The notes under the pieces are model-generated. The model searched no databases, was not told where the DNA came from, and saw nothing but the letters and a program-made list of their open reading frames with translations. The position numbers and the translations under genes were made by a program. This document shows positions 6,939 to 13,274 of a stretch of DNA of 14,084 bases, piece by piece. Position 1 is the stretch's first letter, and each line of letters starts with the position of its first letter. The stretch comes from Planctomycetes bacterium UBA1135 (GTDB lineage Bacteria > Planctomycetota > UBA1135), in the NCBI GenBank assembly GCA_002311925.1, contig DCAK01000024.1:8428-22511 (forward strand), in the 5' to 3' direction.

Positions 6939-8018
6939 CTAGTAACTCCACATGGAGCCACGCGGAAACACTCCGGGTCCATCCGGGTCCTCCGGGTAGG
7001 TGCCCGGGTTGAAACCCCCGAGCAGGAACAGGTGCTCTCCGTCGGAAGCAACTTGCCCATGGTCCAATGGGGCGTCGGGCGCCGAGGCTCCAGTTTTCAA
7101 GAGCGACCAGGATTCAGAATTGGGGCGGTAGAGCCAGATTCCCGGGCGATCCCCTGGACCGGGATAAAACCCGAACAACACCAGGCCGCCGAGTTTTTCC
7201 ACCGGACAGAGGAACCCATGGTCCAAGTTCGGTGGGTTTGAAGGGGTATCCACCAAGCTCCATGCCAAAGCATGGAAATCAAAATGCCATGTCTCGGACT
7301 TCGAATCGTCTCCCGGGGAGCCGCCGCTGAGAACGGTCACTCCCGACAGGGTGTCGTGGGCCATCTTCACGTGGTCCTGGGGTTGGGGAAGGAGGGAGCC
7401 CTCTGGCGAGTCGAGTTTGGTCCATCGCAAATCAGCCATGTCGAGAAGCCAAGTGTCGCGAAGAAAGTTTTGCTTCCCGTCCCGACCTCCAAAAACCAAG
7501 ACCTGGTCGGTGGCCGGGTCGTAGACCATGCCATGTTGTGACCTGGGGGGCGGAGAAAGGCCGAGAGTCTCCAACTGAGTCCACTTGGTCTCGGATCCAT
7601 CCAAGGCCCAGACGTCGCCGAAGGTGGTTTCCATATCCGTCCCTCCGAAAAGAACCAAGCGCGCTCTCCTAGAGTCCCGGACCATGGTGTGGGAAATCCT
7701 GGACCCGGGGCTTAAGGCTTCCTCGTCCACGACAAGATTCCATTCCGGAGATCCCGGGGACCATGCCCAAGTCTCCGGTCGAATATTCCAGTTCCCGTCA
7801 TGGCCTCCGTGAAGGAAAAAAATCTTGCGGCCCGGGTCCCAGCTCATCGCGGAGCCCACTTTTGGACCCCTCGTTTGCACTGCCAACTCTTTCCAGCCGA
7901 ATTCCTTGGATTGAGAGCAGGCAATCATGCCGGAGCACAGGTACATCCCCAACCAAAGCCCGCTTTGGCCACTAATCCGCTTCCGAGTCGTGATTTCTAG
8001 GGTCTGGACGCTGTGCAT
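6939..8018 (-). CDS. Kelch-repeat beta-propeller protein, putative lipoprotein
   Basis: 359 residues from ATG 8018; a TTG at 8030 would add four residues. The N-terminus has a basic stretch (TTRKR), a hydrophobic segment (GLWLGMYLCSG) and MIAC-S at 31-35, which fits a lipobox with Cys34 as the lipidated residue. Six Kelch blades are recognisable by their double-glycine strands: FFLHGG (67-72), LVLFGG (121-126), VLVFGG (173-178), TVLSGG (228-233), LVLFGF (279-284) and LFLLGG (330-335). Each is followed by W-containing strands such as DTWLLDMADLRWTKL. The fold is that of galactose-oxidase-type Kelch propellers, but no copper ligands or catalytic domain are present, so a binding role is more likely than an oxidase. 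An intrinsic terminator lies only 30 bases upstream of the start. It is sandwiched between two RCC1-like paralogues. Confidence 0.85.
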   Translation of the reverse strand: MHSVQTLEITTRKRISGQSGLWLGMYLCSGMIACSQSKEFGWKELAVQTRGPKVGSAMSWDPGRKIFFLHGGHDGNWNIRPETWAWSPGSPEWNLVVDEEALSPGSRISHTMVRDSRRARLVLFGGTDMETTFGDVWALDGSETKWTQLETLGLSPPPRSQHGMVYDPATDQVLVFGGRDGKQNFLRDTWLLDMADLRWTKLDSPEGSLLPQPQDHVKMAHDTLSGVTVLSGGSPGDDSKSETWHFDFHALAWSLVDTPSNPPNLDHGFLCPVEKLGGLVLFGFYPGPGDRPGIWLYRPNSESWSLLKTGASAPDAPLDHGQVASDGEHLFLLGGFNPGTYPEDPDGPGVFPRGSMWSY

Positions 8019-8047
8019 GAACAAAACCAAATCTAACGAAATCCCGC

Positions 8048-8087
8048 AAAAAAATAGAGACGACCTCGCCTAACCGAAATCGTCTCT
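8048..8087 (-). terminator. Rho-independent terminator after RCC1-like B
   Basis: On the minus strand AGAGACGA and TCGTCTCT form a perfect 8-bp stem around a 16-base loop, followed directly by ATTTTTTT. It lies about 100 bases beyond the stop of RCC1-like B and ends 30 bases before the Kelch start, so the Kelch gene needs read-through or a promoter inside this short region. Confidence 0.75.
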
Positions 8088-8122
8088 TCTGAATGGTAGC
8101 GGGGTCGTCCCAGGCAGCGGAT

Positions 8123-8156
8123 GAGATGCCGATTGGGTATGGGTTCGAGCCATCTC
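8123..8156 (-). other. Conserved 3'-UTR stem-loop candidate downstream of RCC1-like B
   Basis: GAGATG and CATCTC form a 6-bp inverted repeat around a 22-base loop that contains (minus strand) ACCCATACCCAA. It aligns base by base with 5629-5662 behind the paralogue. It sits between the stop codon and the intrinsic terminator. Confidence 0.4.
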
Positions 8157-8185
8157 GGCCCAACATTTCAACTCAACGGTTTGGG

Positions 8186-9394
8186 TTATTGAACCGTCAG
8201 GGCAAGGCCGTTGGACAGGGTCTTTGACCCCCAGTCCAGGGCCTGGAGCCATACGCTCACCCCTGAAAACCCCGTTGGGACCGCGGCCGACATGGCCGCG
8301 ATTCCGGATGCGTTCGCGAACATGGTCGGGAGTTGGACATAAGGAGGGGTGAGGAAACCCGCGCCCCAGGGTGTGCTGATGGGGCCCCCGCCGGCAAGGG
8401 AGTAGGCGGGAAAAACCAAGGCGCCGCTGGAAGCGTGCTCCACGCTGAGGACAGCAGTCTGACCGGCAACCAGATTGGAGACGGTGAGTTGAGGCGCCGC
8501 GTCCAAGGCGAGGGAGTGGTAGTAACCCGCCGCCACCTGGGTGAAGTCGGAAGTGGTGGGGGTGTCCGAAACCTGGCCGTAATAGCTTTGCCCCCAGGCC
8601 ACGACCGAACCGTCCGCCTTCAGGGCAAGAGAATGTTCCCGGCCTGCCGCCACCTGCGTGAAATCCGTGCCGCTCGGGGAGTTTGAAACCTGCCCGAAAA
8701 AATCATCTCCCCACGAAACGATGGCGCCGTCAGATTTCAGCGCGAGGGAGTGATCGCCGAAGGTCGCCACAAGCACGAAATCCGTGCCCGTCGGGGTATC
8801 CGAAACCTGCCCGAAATAGTCATTCCCCCACGCGACGATGGATCCATCCGCCTTCAAAGCCACGGAGTGAGACACCCCCCCATCCACCTGCGAGAAGCCG
8901 GTTCCCGACGGAGTGTTGGACACCTGGCCATCGTCGTCACGCCCCCACGAGACGATGGAGCCGTCGGTCTTCAGAGCGAGGGCGTGATATCTCCCCCCCG
9001 CGACCTGCGTGAAGTCGTTGCCGCCGGGCCTGGTCGAAACCTGGCCGTAATCGTCACGCCCCCACGCGACAACGACGCCGTCGGCCCTCAGAGCGAGGGA
9101 GTAGTAGTACCCACCCTTCACCTGCAGGAAGTAGGCTCCGGGTGGAGTGTTGGAGACTTGGCCCCAGCCGTCCCATCCCCACGCGACGATGGAGCCGTCC
9201 GATTTCAGGGCAAGGGAGTGGACCCCGCCTCCATCCACCTGGACGAAATCGTTGCCGACTGGGGTGTCCGAAACCTGGTTGGAGGCGTCGTAACCCCACC
9301 CAACAATGGAATTGTCAGCCTGTTGACCCTGAGCATCAGCCGCGAGGGCCAGGAGAGCCAGGACAAGCAGGAGGGGGGAATGAGCCTGTTTCAT
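8186..9394 (-). CDS. Secreted RCC1-like seven-repeat propeller protein B
   Basis: 402 residues from ATG 9394 (MKQAHSPLLLVLALLALAADAQ), chosen because it gives a standard lysine-headed signal peptide; ATGs at 9403 and 9406 are possible. Seven RCC1-like repeats have SWG/AWG tryptophans spaced exactly 39 residues apart throughout (for example DGSIVSWGRDDDGQVSNTP, FTQVAAGREHSLALK). The C-terminal ~100-residue beta domain (LTVSNLVAGQ to LSNGLALTVQ) is shared with protein A. The two proteins are paralogues, and similarity extends into short upstream (GGGAATT...TATTGCC) and downstream sequences, so a segment larger than the ORF was duplicated. It is the first gene of the minus block, divergent from the H-NOX gene, and ends in its own terminator. 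Extracellular protein-binding is inferred; the ligand is unknown. Confidence 0.87.
   Translation of the reverse strand: MKQAHSPLLLVLALLALAADAQGQQADNSIVGWGYDASNQVSDTPVGNDFVQVDGGGVHSLALKSDGSIVAWGWDGWGQVSNTPPGAYFLQVKGGYYYSLALRADGVVVAWGRDDYGQVSTRPGGNDFTQVAGGRYHALALKTDGSIVSWGRDDDGQVSNTPSGTGFSQVDGGVSHSVALKADGSIVAWGNDYFGQVSDTPTGTDFVLVATFGDHSLALKSDGAIVSWGDDFFGQVSNSPSGTDFTQVAAGREHSLALKADGSVVAWGQSYYGQVSDTPTTSDFTQVAAGYYHSLALDAAPQLTVSNLVAGQTAVLSVEHASSGALVFPAYSLAGGGPISTPWGAGFLTPPYVQLPTMFANASGIAAMSAAVPTGFSGVSVWLQALDWGSKTLSNGLALTVQ
8498..9313 (-). repeat. Tandem 117-bp RCC1-like units, gene B
   Basis: Seven units of 39 codons with no indels. Each includes the codons for (K/R)(S/A/T)DGSIVAWG, producing a recurring plus-strand word close to GCGACGATGGAGCCGTC. 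Confidence 0.85.
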
Positions 9395-9442
9395 ATTCCC
9401 CATCATGCCACAGATGGGAATTGCCTATTGCCCGATCCTCAA

Positions 9443-9510
9443 CACCCGGAACCATTGCTCCATGCCACCCAGAAAAGCAAGACACCCAGACCGCCTGTGG
9501 CAATCTGGGT
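9443..9510. promoter_or_regulatory. Candidate operator cluster in the divergent RCC1-B / H-NOX spacer
   Basis: CACCCGGA at 9443-9450 and CACCCAGA at 9466-9473 and 9483-9490 form three direct copies. An inverted copy TCTGGGT lies at 9504-9510. The last two make a hairpin: ACCCAGA, CC, GCC, TGT, GGC, AA, TCTGGGT. No T-run follows on either strand, so it is not a terminator. Its position between divergent start codons suits a DNA-binding site for a regulator of one or both transcripts. The binding protein is unknown. Confidence 0.45.
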
Positions 9511-9602
9511 ATCAGGAGATTGCTTGGTCCCCATTCCAATGACTCCTGTACCGCCGAATCTATATCATGGAGCTGGAAACCAGGAACTCACTCAAAAAAT
9601 AC

Positions 9603-10151
9603 ATGTACGGCCTCGTCAACAGCGCGCTTCGGAGTCTCGTCATCAAGAACCACGGCCTCGAGGCCTGGGAAAAGGTGGTCGAGCATTCCGGTGTCGGAAT
9701 CTCCGATTTTGAAGCCATGGAGCCCTACTCGGACGAAGTGACCTACGGGCTCGTCGGTGCAGCAGTCACCGTTTTGGAGACCGATGTGACGGAACTCCTC
9801 TTTGAATTCGGGGTCTACTGGATTGAGGAGACCGGCCCTCAGCAATATGGGGAGTTCCTGGACATGTGTGGAAAAGATTTCCCAGGGTTCCTCTCCAACC
9901 TGGACGCGATGCATTCTCGAATTCAAACGCTGTTCCCCGCCCTCCAACCCCCCTCCTTTTCAGCACAAGTGCTCGAGAACGGCAAAATCCGATTGGAATA
10001 CCTGAGTGAGCGGCCAGGCCTTGAGTACTTCGTGCGGGGCTTAATTGAGGGTGTGGCTGGCAGGACCGGAGTCAGGGCGAAGGTGGACGCGGTCCAACCC
10101 ATCGATACCAGCCCGCACGGGCTGGAGTTCCTGATTTCCTATTCTGAATGA
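9603..10151 (+). CDS. H-NOX (HNOB) haem nitric-oxide sensor, soluble guanylate cyclase type
   Basis: 182 residues when started at ATG 9603 (MYGLVNSAL); ATG 9567 would add 12 residues. The later start is preferred because it matches the sGC beta1 N-terminus (MYGFVNHAL) and puts the proximal haem ligand at His104 (NLDAMHSRI), against His105 in sGC. The propionate-binding YxSxR motif is intact (Y133-L-S135-E-R137), as are the FPALQPPSF turn and GLIEGVAG helix. This is a full-length stand-alone H-NOX with every haem-binding residue. The position that carries the distal oxygen-stabilising tyrosine in O2-binding H-NOX proteins (Ile145 in sGC) is Phe here, so NO rather than O2 binding is predicted; a Tyr lies next to it. 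It is cytosolic. The stop overlaps the next start as ATGA, so sensor and partner are translationally coupled. No good ribosome-binding site is visible for either start. Confidence 0.94.
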   Translation: MYGLVNSALRSLVIKNHGLEAWEKVVEHSGVGISDFEAMEPYSDEVTYGLVGAAVTVLETDVTELLFEFGVYWIEETGPQQYGEFLDMCGKDFPGFLSNLDAMHSRIQTLFPALQPPSFSAQVLENGKIRLEYLSERPGLEYFVRGLIEGVAGRTGVRAKVDAVQPIDTSPHGLEFLISYSE

Positions 10152-11983
10152 GCCTGGGTCCTAGGGACGAGCTGGACCTGCTTCGAGCCTCCTTTCCCTG
10201 GCATTTCTTCCTCGACGAGGAGATGCGGATTCGCCGGGCGTCTGAGCGGTTGACCTCCCATTGCCCCGGCTTCAAGGATGGCGTCTCGTGCGCGGATCTC
10301 TTGCGGATGGAGCGCCCCAAAATCTCCTTCGACTACGACCAGTGGAGCCGGGCGCCCCGAACCACCTTCACCTTCCGGACCATCCCGGAGGGAATTCTCC
10401 TTCGTTCCCAAATCCTGGCGGCCCCGTCCGAAGCCCTGCTTCTGGCTTGCTGCCAACCTTGGTCCACCAAGATTGAGGAACTCAAATCCTGGGGAATCTC
10501 CATGGAGGACATGGGGGTCCAGGACTCCACCTGGGAATTCCTCATGTTGATGGAGGACAGGGACCGGGAGCACGTAGAAAACGTCCGCCACAAGGAACAT
10601 CTTGAGGATGTGGTCAAGCAGCGAACTCTTGAGCTGGAGTCCCTTCTCGATCTCGCCGGCGTCCTCACCGAAAACCTCGACCCTGGGCTATTCTCGAACT
10701 CCCTTGCGGAAAAAATCTGCGAAATCCTGAACGTCGGAGACTGCTGCGTTTTCACCCCTTCCGGGGAAGGTCTCTCCCTGAGGGGATGCCGGGGTGGAAT
10801 CCAGGATGACCCTCCGCCGGACAGCATTCCCTCGGGCGAGGGCCTAGCCAGCAGAGCGGCCCAGGAAAAACGAACTCAATTCAACCTGCCCGAAAAGATT
10901 TGTTCACCCGTCCTGGTGGAGGACCGATTGCTGGGTGTGATTGTTATCCGGCCTGCTCCCGGACATGGTCTTGCCATGGAGGACGTGGAGGCCTTGGAGC
11001 GAAACCTCCGGATTGTTGCCCCGGCGTTCGAAGCTTCCCTCCACCGGGAAGGATTGGAGCTGAACCTGGACCAAGCGGCGCATCAGAGGCGGCGGCTTCT
11101 CGATGTGGCGGAAAAGACGGATCCCCTGGTGTTCTCTCCGGGGGAACGATTGGGCGATTTTCGCCTGATCCGGCCTCTTGGACGAGGAGGGTTAGGGAAT
11201 GTCTGGGAGGCGACCCAGGACAGTCTCAACAGGCGAGTGGCGCTCAAAATCCTGGGATCCGTCCAGAGTGTGGATTCTGAGACCCGTCGCAGATTCCAGG
11301 AAGAAGCTTCCGAAGCGTCGCAAATTGAACATTTCAACATTCTCGAAATCTACACTTCGGGAGAATCCGGTGGAACCATGTACATGGCCATGGAGCTTGT
11401 GGAGAACTGCAAATCAATGCAGGACTATCTGGGCGTGTTCAGGGCGGTTCCCGTATTGCCAGACACCTTTTTTCTGATGCTCTCCGATCCTTTTCTGAAG
11501 GTGCTGGACGCCCTTGCCGCTGTGCACAAAGCGGGAGTCGTCCATGGCAACCTTCATCCTGGGAACATTCTCCTGGATGCCAATCTGGAACCGAAGTTGG
11601 CGGGTTTCGGCCTTGCCGCCTTGGCCGGCGGGCGACTTCAATCCGATTCAACCACCGCCGAAGGCATTCGGCCCTATCTCTCCCCGGAGCGGGCCGCCAA
11701 CCCAACAGGGCCGGCTCGACCGGCGGACGACATCTTCTCCATCGGAGCCGTGCTTCATGGGACACTCGCTCAACCGGGTCAACCGGGGATTGTTCGCCCC
11801 GAAGCGCCCGAAGCCCTGGTCGCCATTGCCGAAAGGGCAATGCGCTTCAACCCGGAAAATCGCTACCCATCCATTTCCGAAATGGTGAATGACCTGGCCC
11901 GAGGGAAAGAGGAAACCCGGCGAGAAAGCCGCTCCTGGTTTTCACCCTTCAGGTTCCGCAGGAATCCCGGGCGCAGAAAGTAA
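10148..11983 (+). CDS. HNOBA - coiled coil - GAF - pseudokinase signalling protein
   Basis: 611 residues, no membrane segment. Residues 14-135 are an HNOBA domain, the PAS-like partner of H-NOX in soluble guanylate cyclase: FPWHFFLDEEMRIRRASERL at the start and SMEDMGVQDSTWEFLMLMED at the end (compare the FPFH...F and LHDATRDLVLL segments of sGC). A coiled coil (137-168) follows, then a GAF domain (about 165-300), then a Ser/Thr-kinase fold (338-587). Nucleotide-site elements are kept: P-loop GRGGLGNV (345-352), VALK Lys367, alpha-C Glu386, Asn473, SPE (512-514) and DIFSIG (528-533). Both catalytic aspartates are lost: HRD is HGN (466-468) and DFG is GFG (486-488), and the lysine of DLKP is His470. 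It is therefore a predicted pseudokinase. The tail (590-611) is strongly basic. ATGA overlap with H-NOX implies the two proteins form one NO-responsive complex. Downstream target unknown. Confidence 0.92.
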   Translation: MSLGPRDELDLLRASFPWHFFLDEEMRIRRASERLTSHCPGFKDGVSCADLLRMERPKISFDYDQWSRAPRTTFTFRTIPEGILLRSQILAAPSEALLLACCQPWSTKIEELKSWGISMEDMGVQDSTWEFLMLMEDRDREHVENVRHKEHLEDVVKQRTLELESLLDLAGVLTENLDPGLFSNSLAEKICEILNVGDCCVFTPSGEGLSLRGCRGGIQDDPPPDSIPSGEGLASRAAQEKRTQFNLPEKICSPVLVEDRLLGVIVIRPAPGHGLAMEDVEALERNLRIVAPAFEASLHREGLELNLDQAAHQRRRLLDVAEKTDPLVFSPGERLGDFRLIRPLGRGGLGNVWEATQDSLNRRVALKILGSVQSVDSETRRRFQEEASEASQIEHFNILEIYTSGESGGTMYMAMELVENCKSMQDYLGVFRAVPVLPDTFFLMLSDPFLKVLDALAAVHKAGVVHGNLHPGNILLDANLEPKLAGFGLAALAGGRLQSDSTTAEGIRPYLSPERAANPTGPARPADDIFSIGAVLHGTLAQPGQPGIVRPEAPEALVAIAERAMRFNPENRYPSISEMVNDLARGKEETRRESRSWFSPFRFRRNPGRRK

Positions 11984-12054
11984 AGCCCGGGCGGTCCCCG
12001 TGGGAATAGAAAACTCGATTTGAAAAAGAGGAGGGAAGAAGAGCATCATATGGC

Positions 12055-12327
12055 ATGGCAAAAAATAAGGAATTCAAGCTCTTCTTCGGGAGTGGGATTA
12101 TCGAGGAGGAAATTCAAATCGAAACCCGCTATCACAGACCGACTCTTCAACTTCTTTATTTTCTAGACGGAGAAGCTGCTGGTACCCGCCAAATCCGCTT
12201 CTGCTACTACAACCTGGAGGGTCGTTTCCAACGATCTCCACTACTAGCTTCAGGGGAAGACCTCCGCCGCCTAAAGGAGATTTCCTCAGACTCGCCTCAA
12301 CTGCAAAAGCTGCTTGGATGGGATTAA
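12055..12327 (+). CDS. Small hypothetical protein (90 aa)
   Basis: Family not recognised. The protein (MAKNKEFKLFFGSG...LLGWD) reads as beta strands in the first two thirds (FKLFFGSGIIEEEIQIET, TLQLLYFLDG, QIRFCYYNLEG) and a short helix near the end (EDLRRLKEIS). It has no signal peptide, membrane segment or paired cysteines (one Cys only). Purine-rich GAGGAGGG at 12028-12035 is the nearest ribosome-binding-like sequence, somewhat far from ATG 12055; an ATG at 12050 is in another frame and stops after about 38 codons. It starts 71 bases after the pseudokinase gene and its end overlaps the next gene by 10 bases, which supports its being a real gene in an operon. Whether it belongs with the H-NOX pair or with the methyltransferase is unclear. 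Confidence 0.6.
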   Translation: MAKNKEFKLFFGSGIIEEEIQIETRYHRPTLQLLYFLDGEAAGTRQIRFCYYNLEGRFQRSPLLASGEDLRRLKEISSDSPQLQKLLGWD

Positions 12328-13274
12328 CCCACAACTTTGAAAAGCAGGGTTTTGTAATTCTTGACGGGGGGCTGGCGACAGAATTAGAAAACCGCGGGCA
12401 TAATTTGAATCACAAGTTATGGTCTGCGAAGTTGTTGTTGGATGCGCCAGAGGAGATTCGACAGGTGCACTTGGATTTTTTGACTGCTGGCGCGGATTGC
12501 ATCATCACGGCTAATTATCAGACGAGTGTTCGCGGATTTATGGGTGAGGGCATGTCGCAAAAGGAAGCGGAATCGCTGATTCATGGGGCGGTGAGAATGG
12601 CGGTTGAGGCTCGAGATGAATTTCTTGCGCAAAATGAAGATCCGCAGCGGGTTCGGCCCCTAGTCGCCGCGAGCATCGGTCCATACGGCGCCTTTTTGGC
12701 GGACGGGTCGGAGTACCGCGGAGATTATGCCGCCAGTGATTCAGAGCTTCGTTCCTTTCACGAATCCCGATGGGAGTTGCTCCAAAATTCCGGTGCCGAC
12801 CTTTTTGCCATGGAAACCATTCCTAGCATTCGGGAAGCTGAGGTCCTGCTGGAGGTTCTGCGGCATACGCCCGACGCCCATGCGTGGATTAGCTTCTCCT
12901 GCAAGGATGGAGAGCGGATATGCGACGCCACGCCCATTGCCGAATGTGCTCAGATGTTCAACAACTGTGATCAAATCATCGCCGTGGGCGTCAACTGCAC
13001 CGCACCGCGTTTCATCCCGTCGCTGATCCAGAGGGTGCATCGAGGCGCACCAAACAAGCCAATTGTGGTCTATCCCAACTCCGGCGAAACATACGATCAA
13101 AAATCAAAGACTTGGAACGGCCCCGTAGATGCAATTGGTTTTCAGAAGTCCGCAGTGCAGTGGTTCGGCCTTGGTGCACGCTTCATCGGCGGATGCTGCC
13201 GGACTACGCCACGCCACATATCGGAAATACGACGGGCTCTTCTACGGAACGGAACAGACCGAATGCGCTCATAG
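12318..13274 (+). CDS. mmuM: Homocysteine S-methyltransferase
   Basis: 318 residues, the usual length of stand-alone Zn-dependent homocysteine methyltransferases (MmuM/YagD-like, also called HMT), which move a methyl group from S-methylmethionine or S-adenosylmethionine to homocysteine to give methionine. Diagnostic segments: ILDGGLATELE (14-24), ADCIITANYQTS (59-70), VAASIGPYGAFLADGSEYRG (116-135) and FAMETIP (163-169). The three zinc ligands are Cys227 in GVNCTAP and Cys293-Cys294 in GGCCRTTP. VYPNSGETYD (251-260) is the conserved stretch before the final strand. It is cytosolic. The start overlaps the preceding gene by 10 bases, suggesting coupled translation. The 3' end overlaps the convergent metallopeptidase gene by six bases. 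Codon use is AT-richer than in the H-NOX/pseudokinase genes. The symbol is by family and the methyl donor is not proven; no cobalamin or folate domain is attached, so it is not MetH. Confidence 0.93.
   Translation: MGLTHNFEKQGFVILDGGLATELENRGHNLNHKLWSAKLLLDAPEEIRQVHLDFLTAGADCIITANYQTSVRGFMGEGMSQKEAESLIHGAVRMAVEARDEFLAQNEDPQRVRPLVAASIGPYGAFLADGSEYRGDYAASDSELRSFHESRWELLQNSGADLFAMETIPSIREAEVLLEVLRHTPDAHAWISFSCKDGERICDATPIAECAQMFNNCDQIIAVGVNCTAPRFIPSLIQRVHRGAPNKPIVVYPNSGETYDQKSKTWNGPVDAIGFQKSAVQWFGLGARFIGGCCRTTPRHISEIRRALLRNGTDRMRS

Noticed and set aside
6939..8018. Kelch protein as galactose oxidase
   Set aside because: Only the propeller is present; the copper-binding and C-terminal domains of galactose oxidase are absent.
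8135..8165. tRNA T-arm-like GGGTTCGAGCC
   Set aside because: The T stem is not a proper 5-bp helix and no matching acceptor strand or anticodon arm exists upstream. The sequence is part of the conserved 3'-UTR element.
4168..9313. Regular repeats that might be taken for CRISPR arrays
   Set aside because: Units of 117 and 126 bp are multiples of three within open frames encoding RCC1-like and TPR motifs; there are no short identical repeats with unique spacers.
8750..9712. Plus-strand open frame of 320 codons reaching into the H-NOX gene
   Set aside because: Shadow of the RCC1-like B repeats that then runs out of frame through the H-NOX start; no recognisable domain.
11986..12006. CCC...GGG hairpin after the pseudokinase gene as a terminator
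   Set aside because: Only short interrupted pairings and no T-run; read-through into the small gene is more likely.
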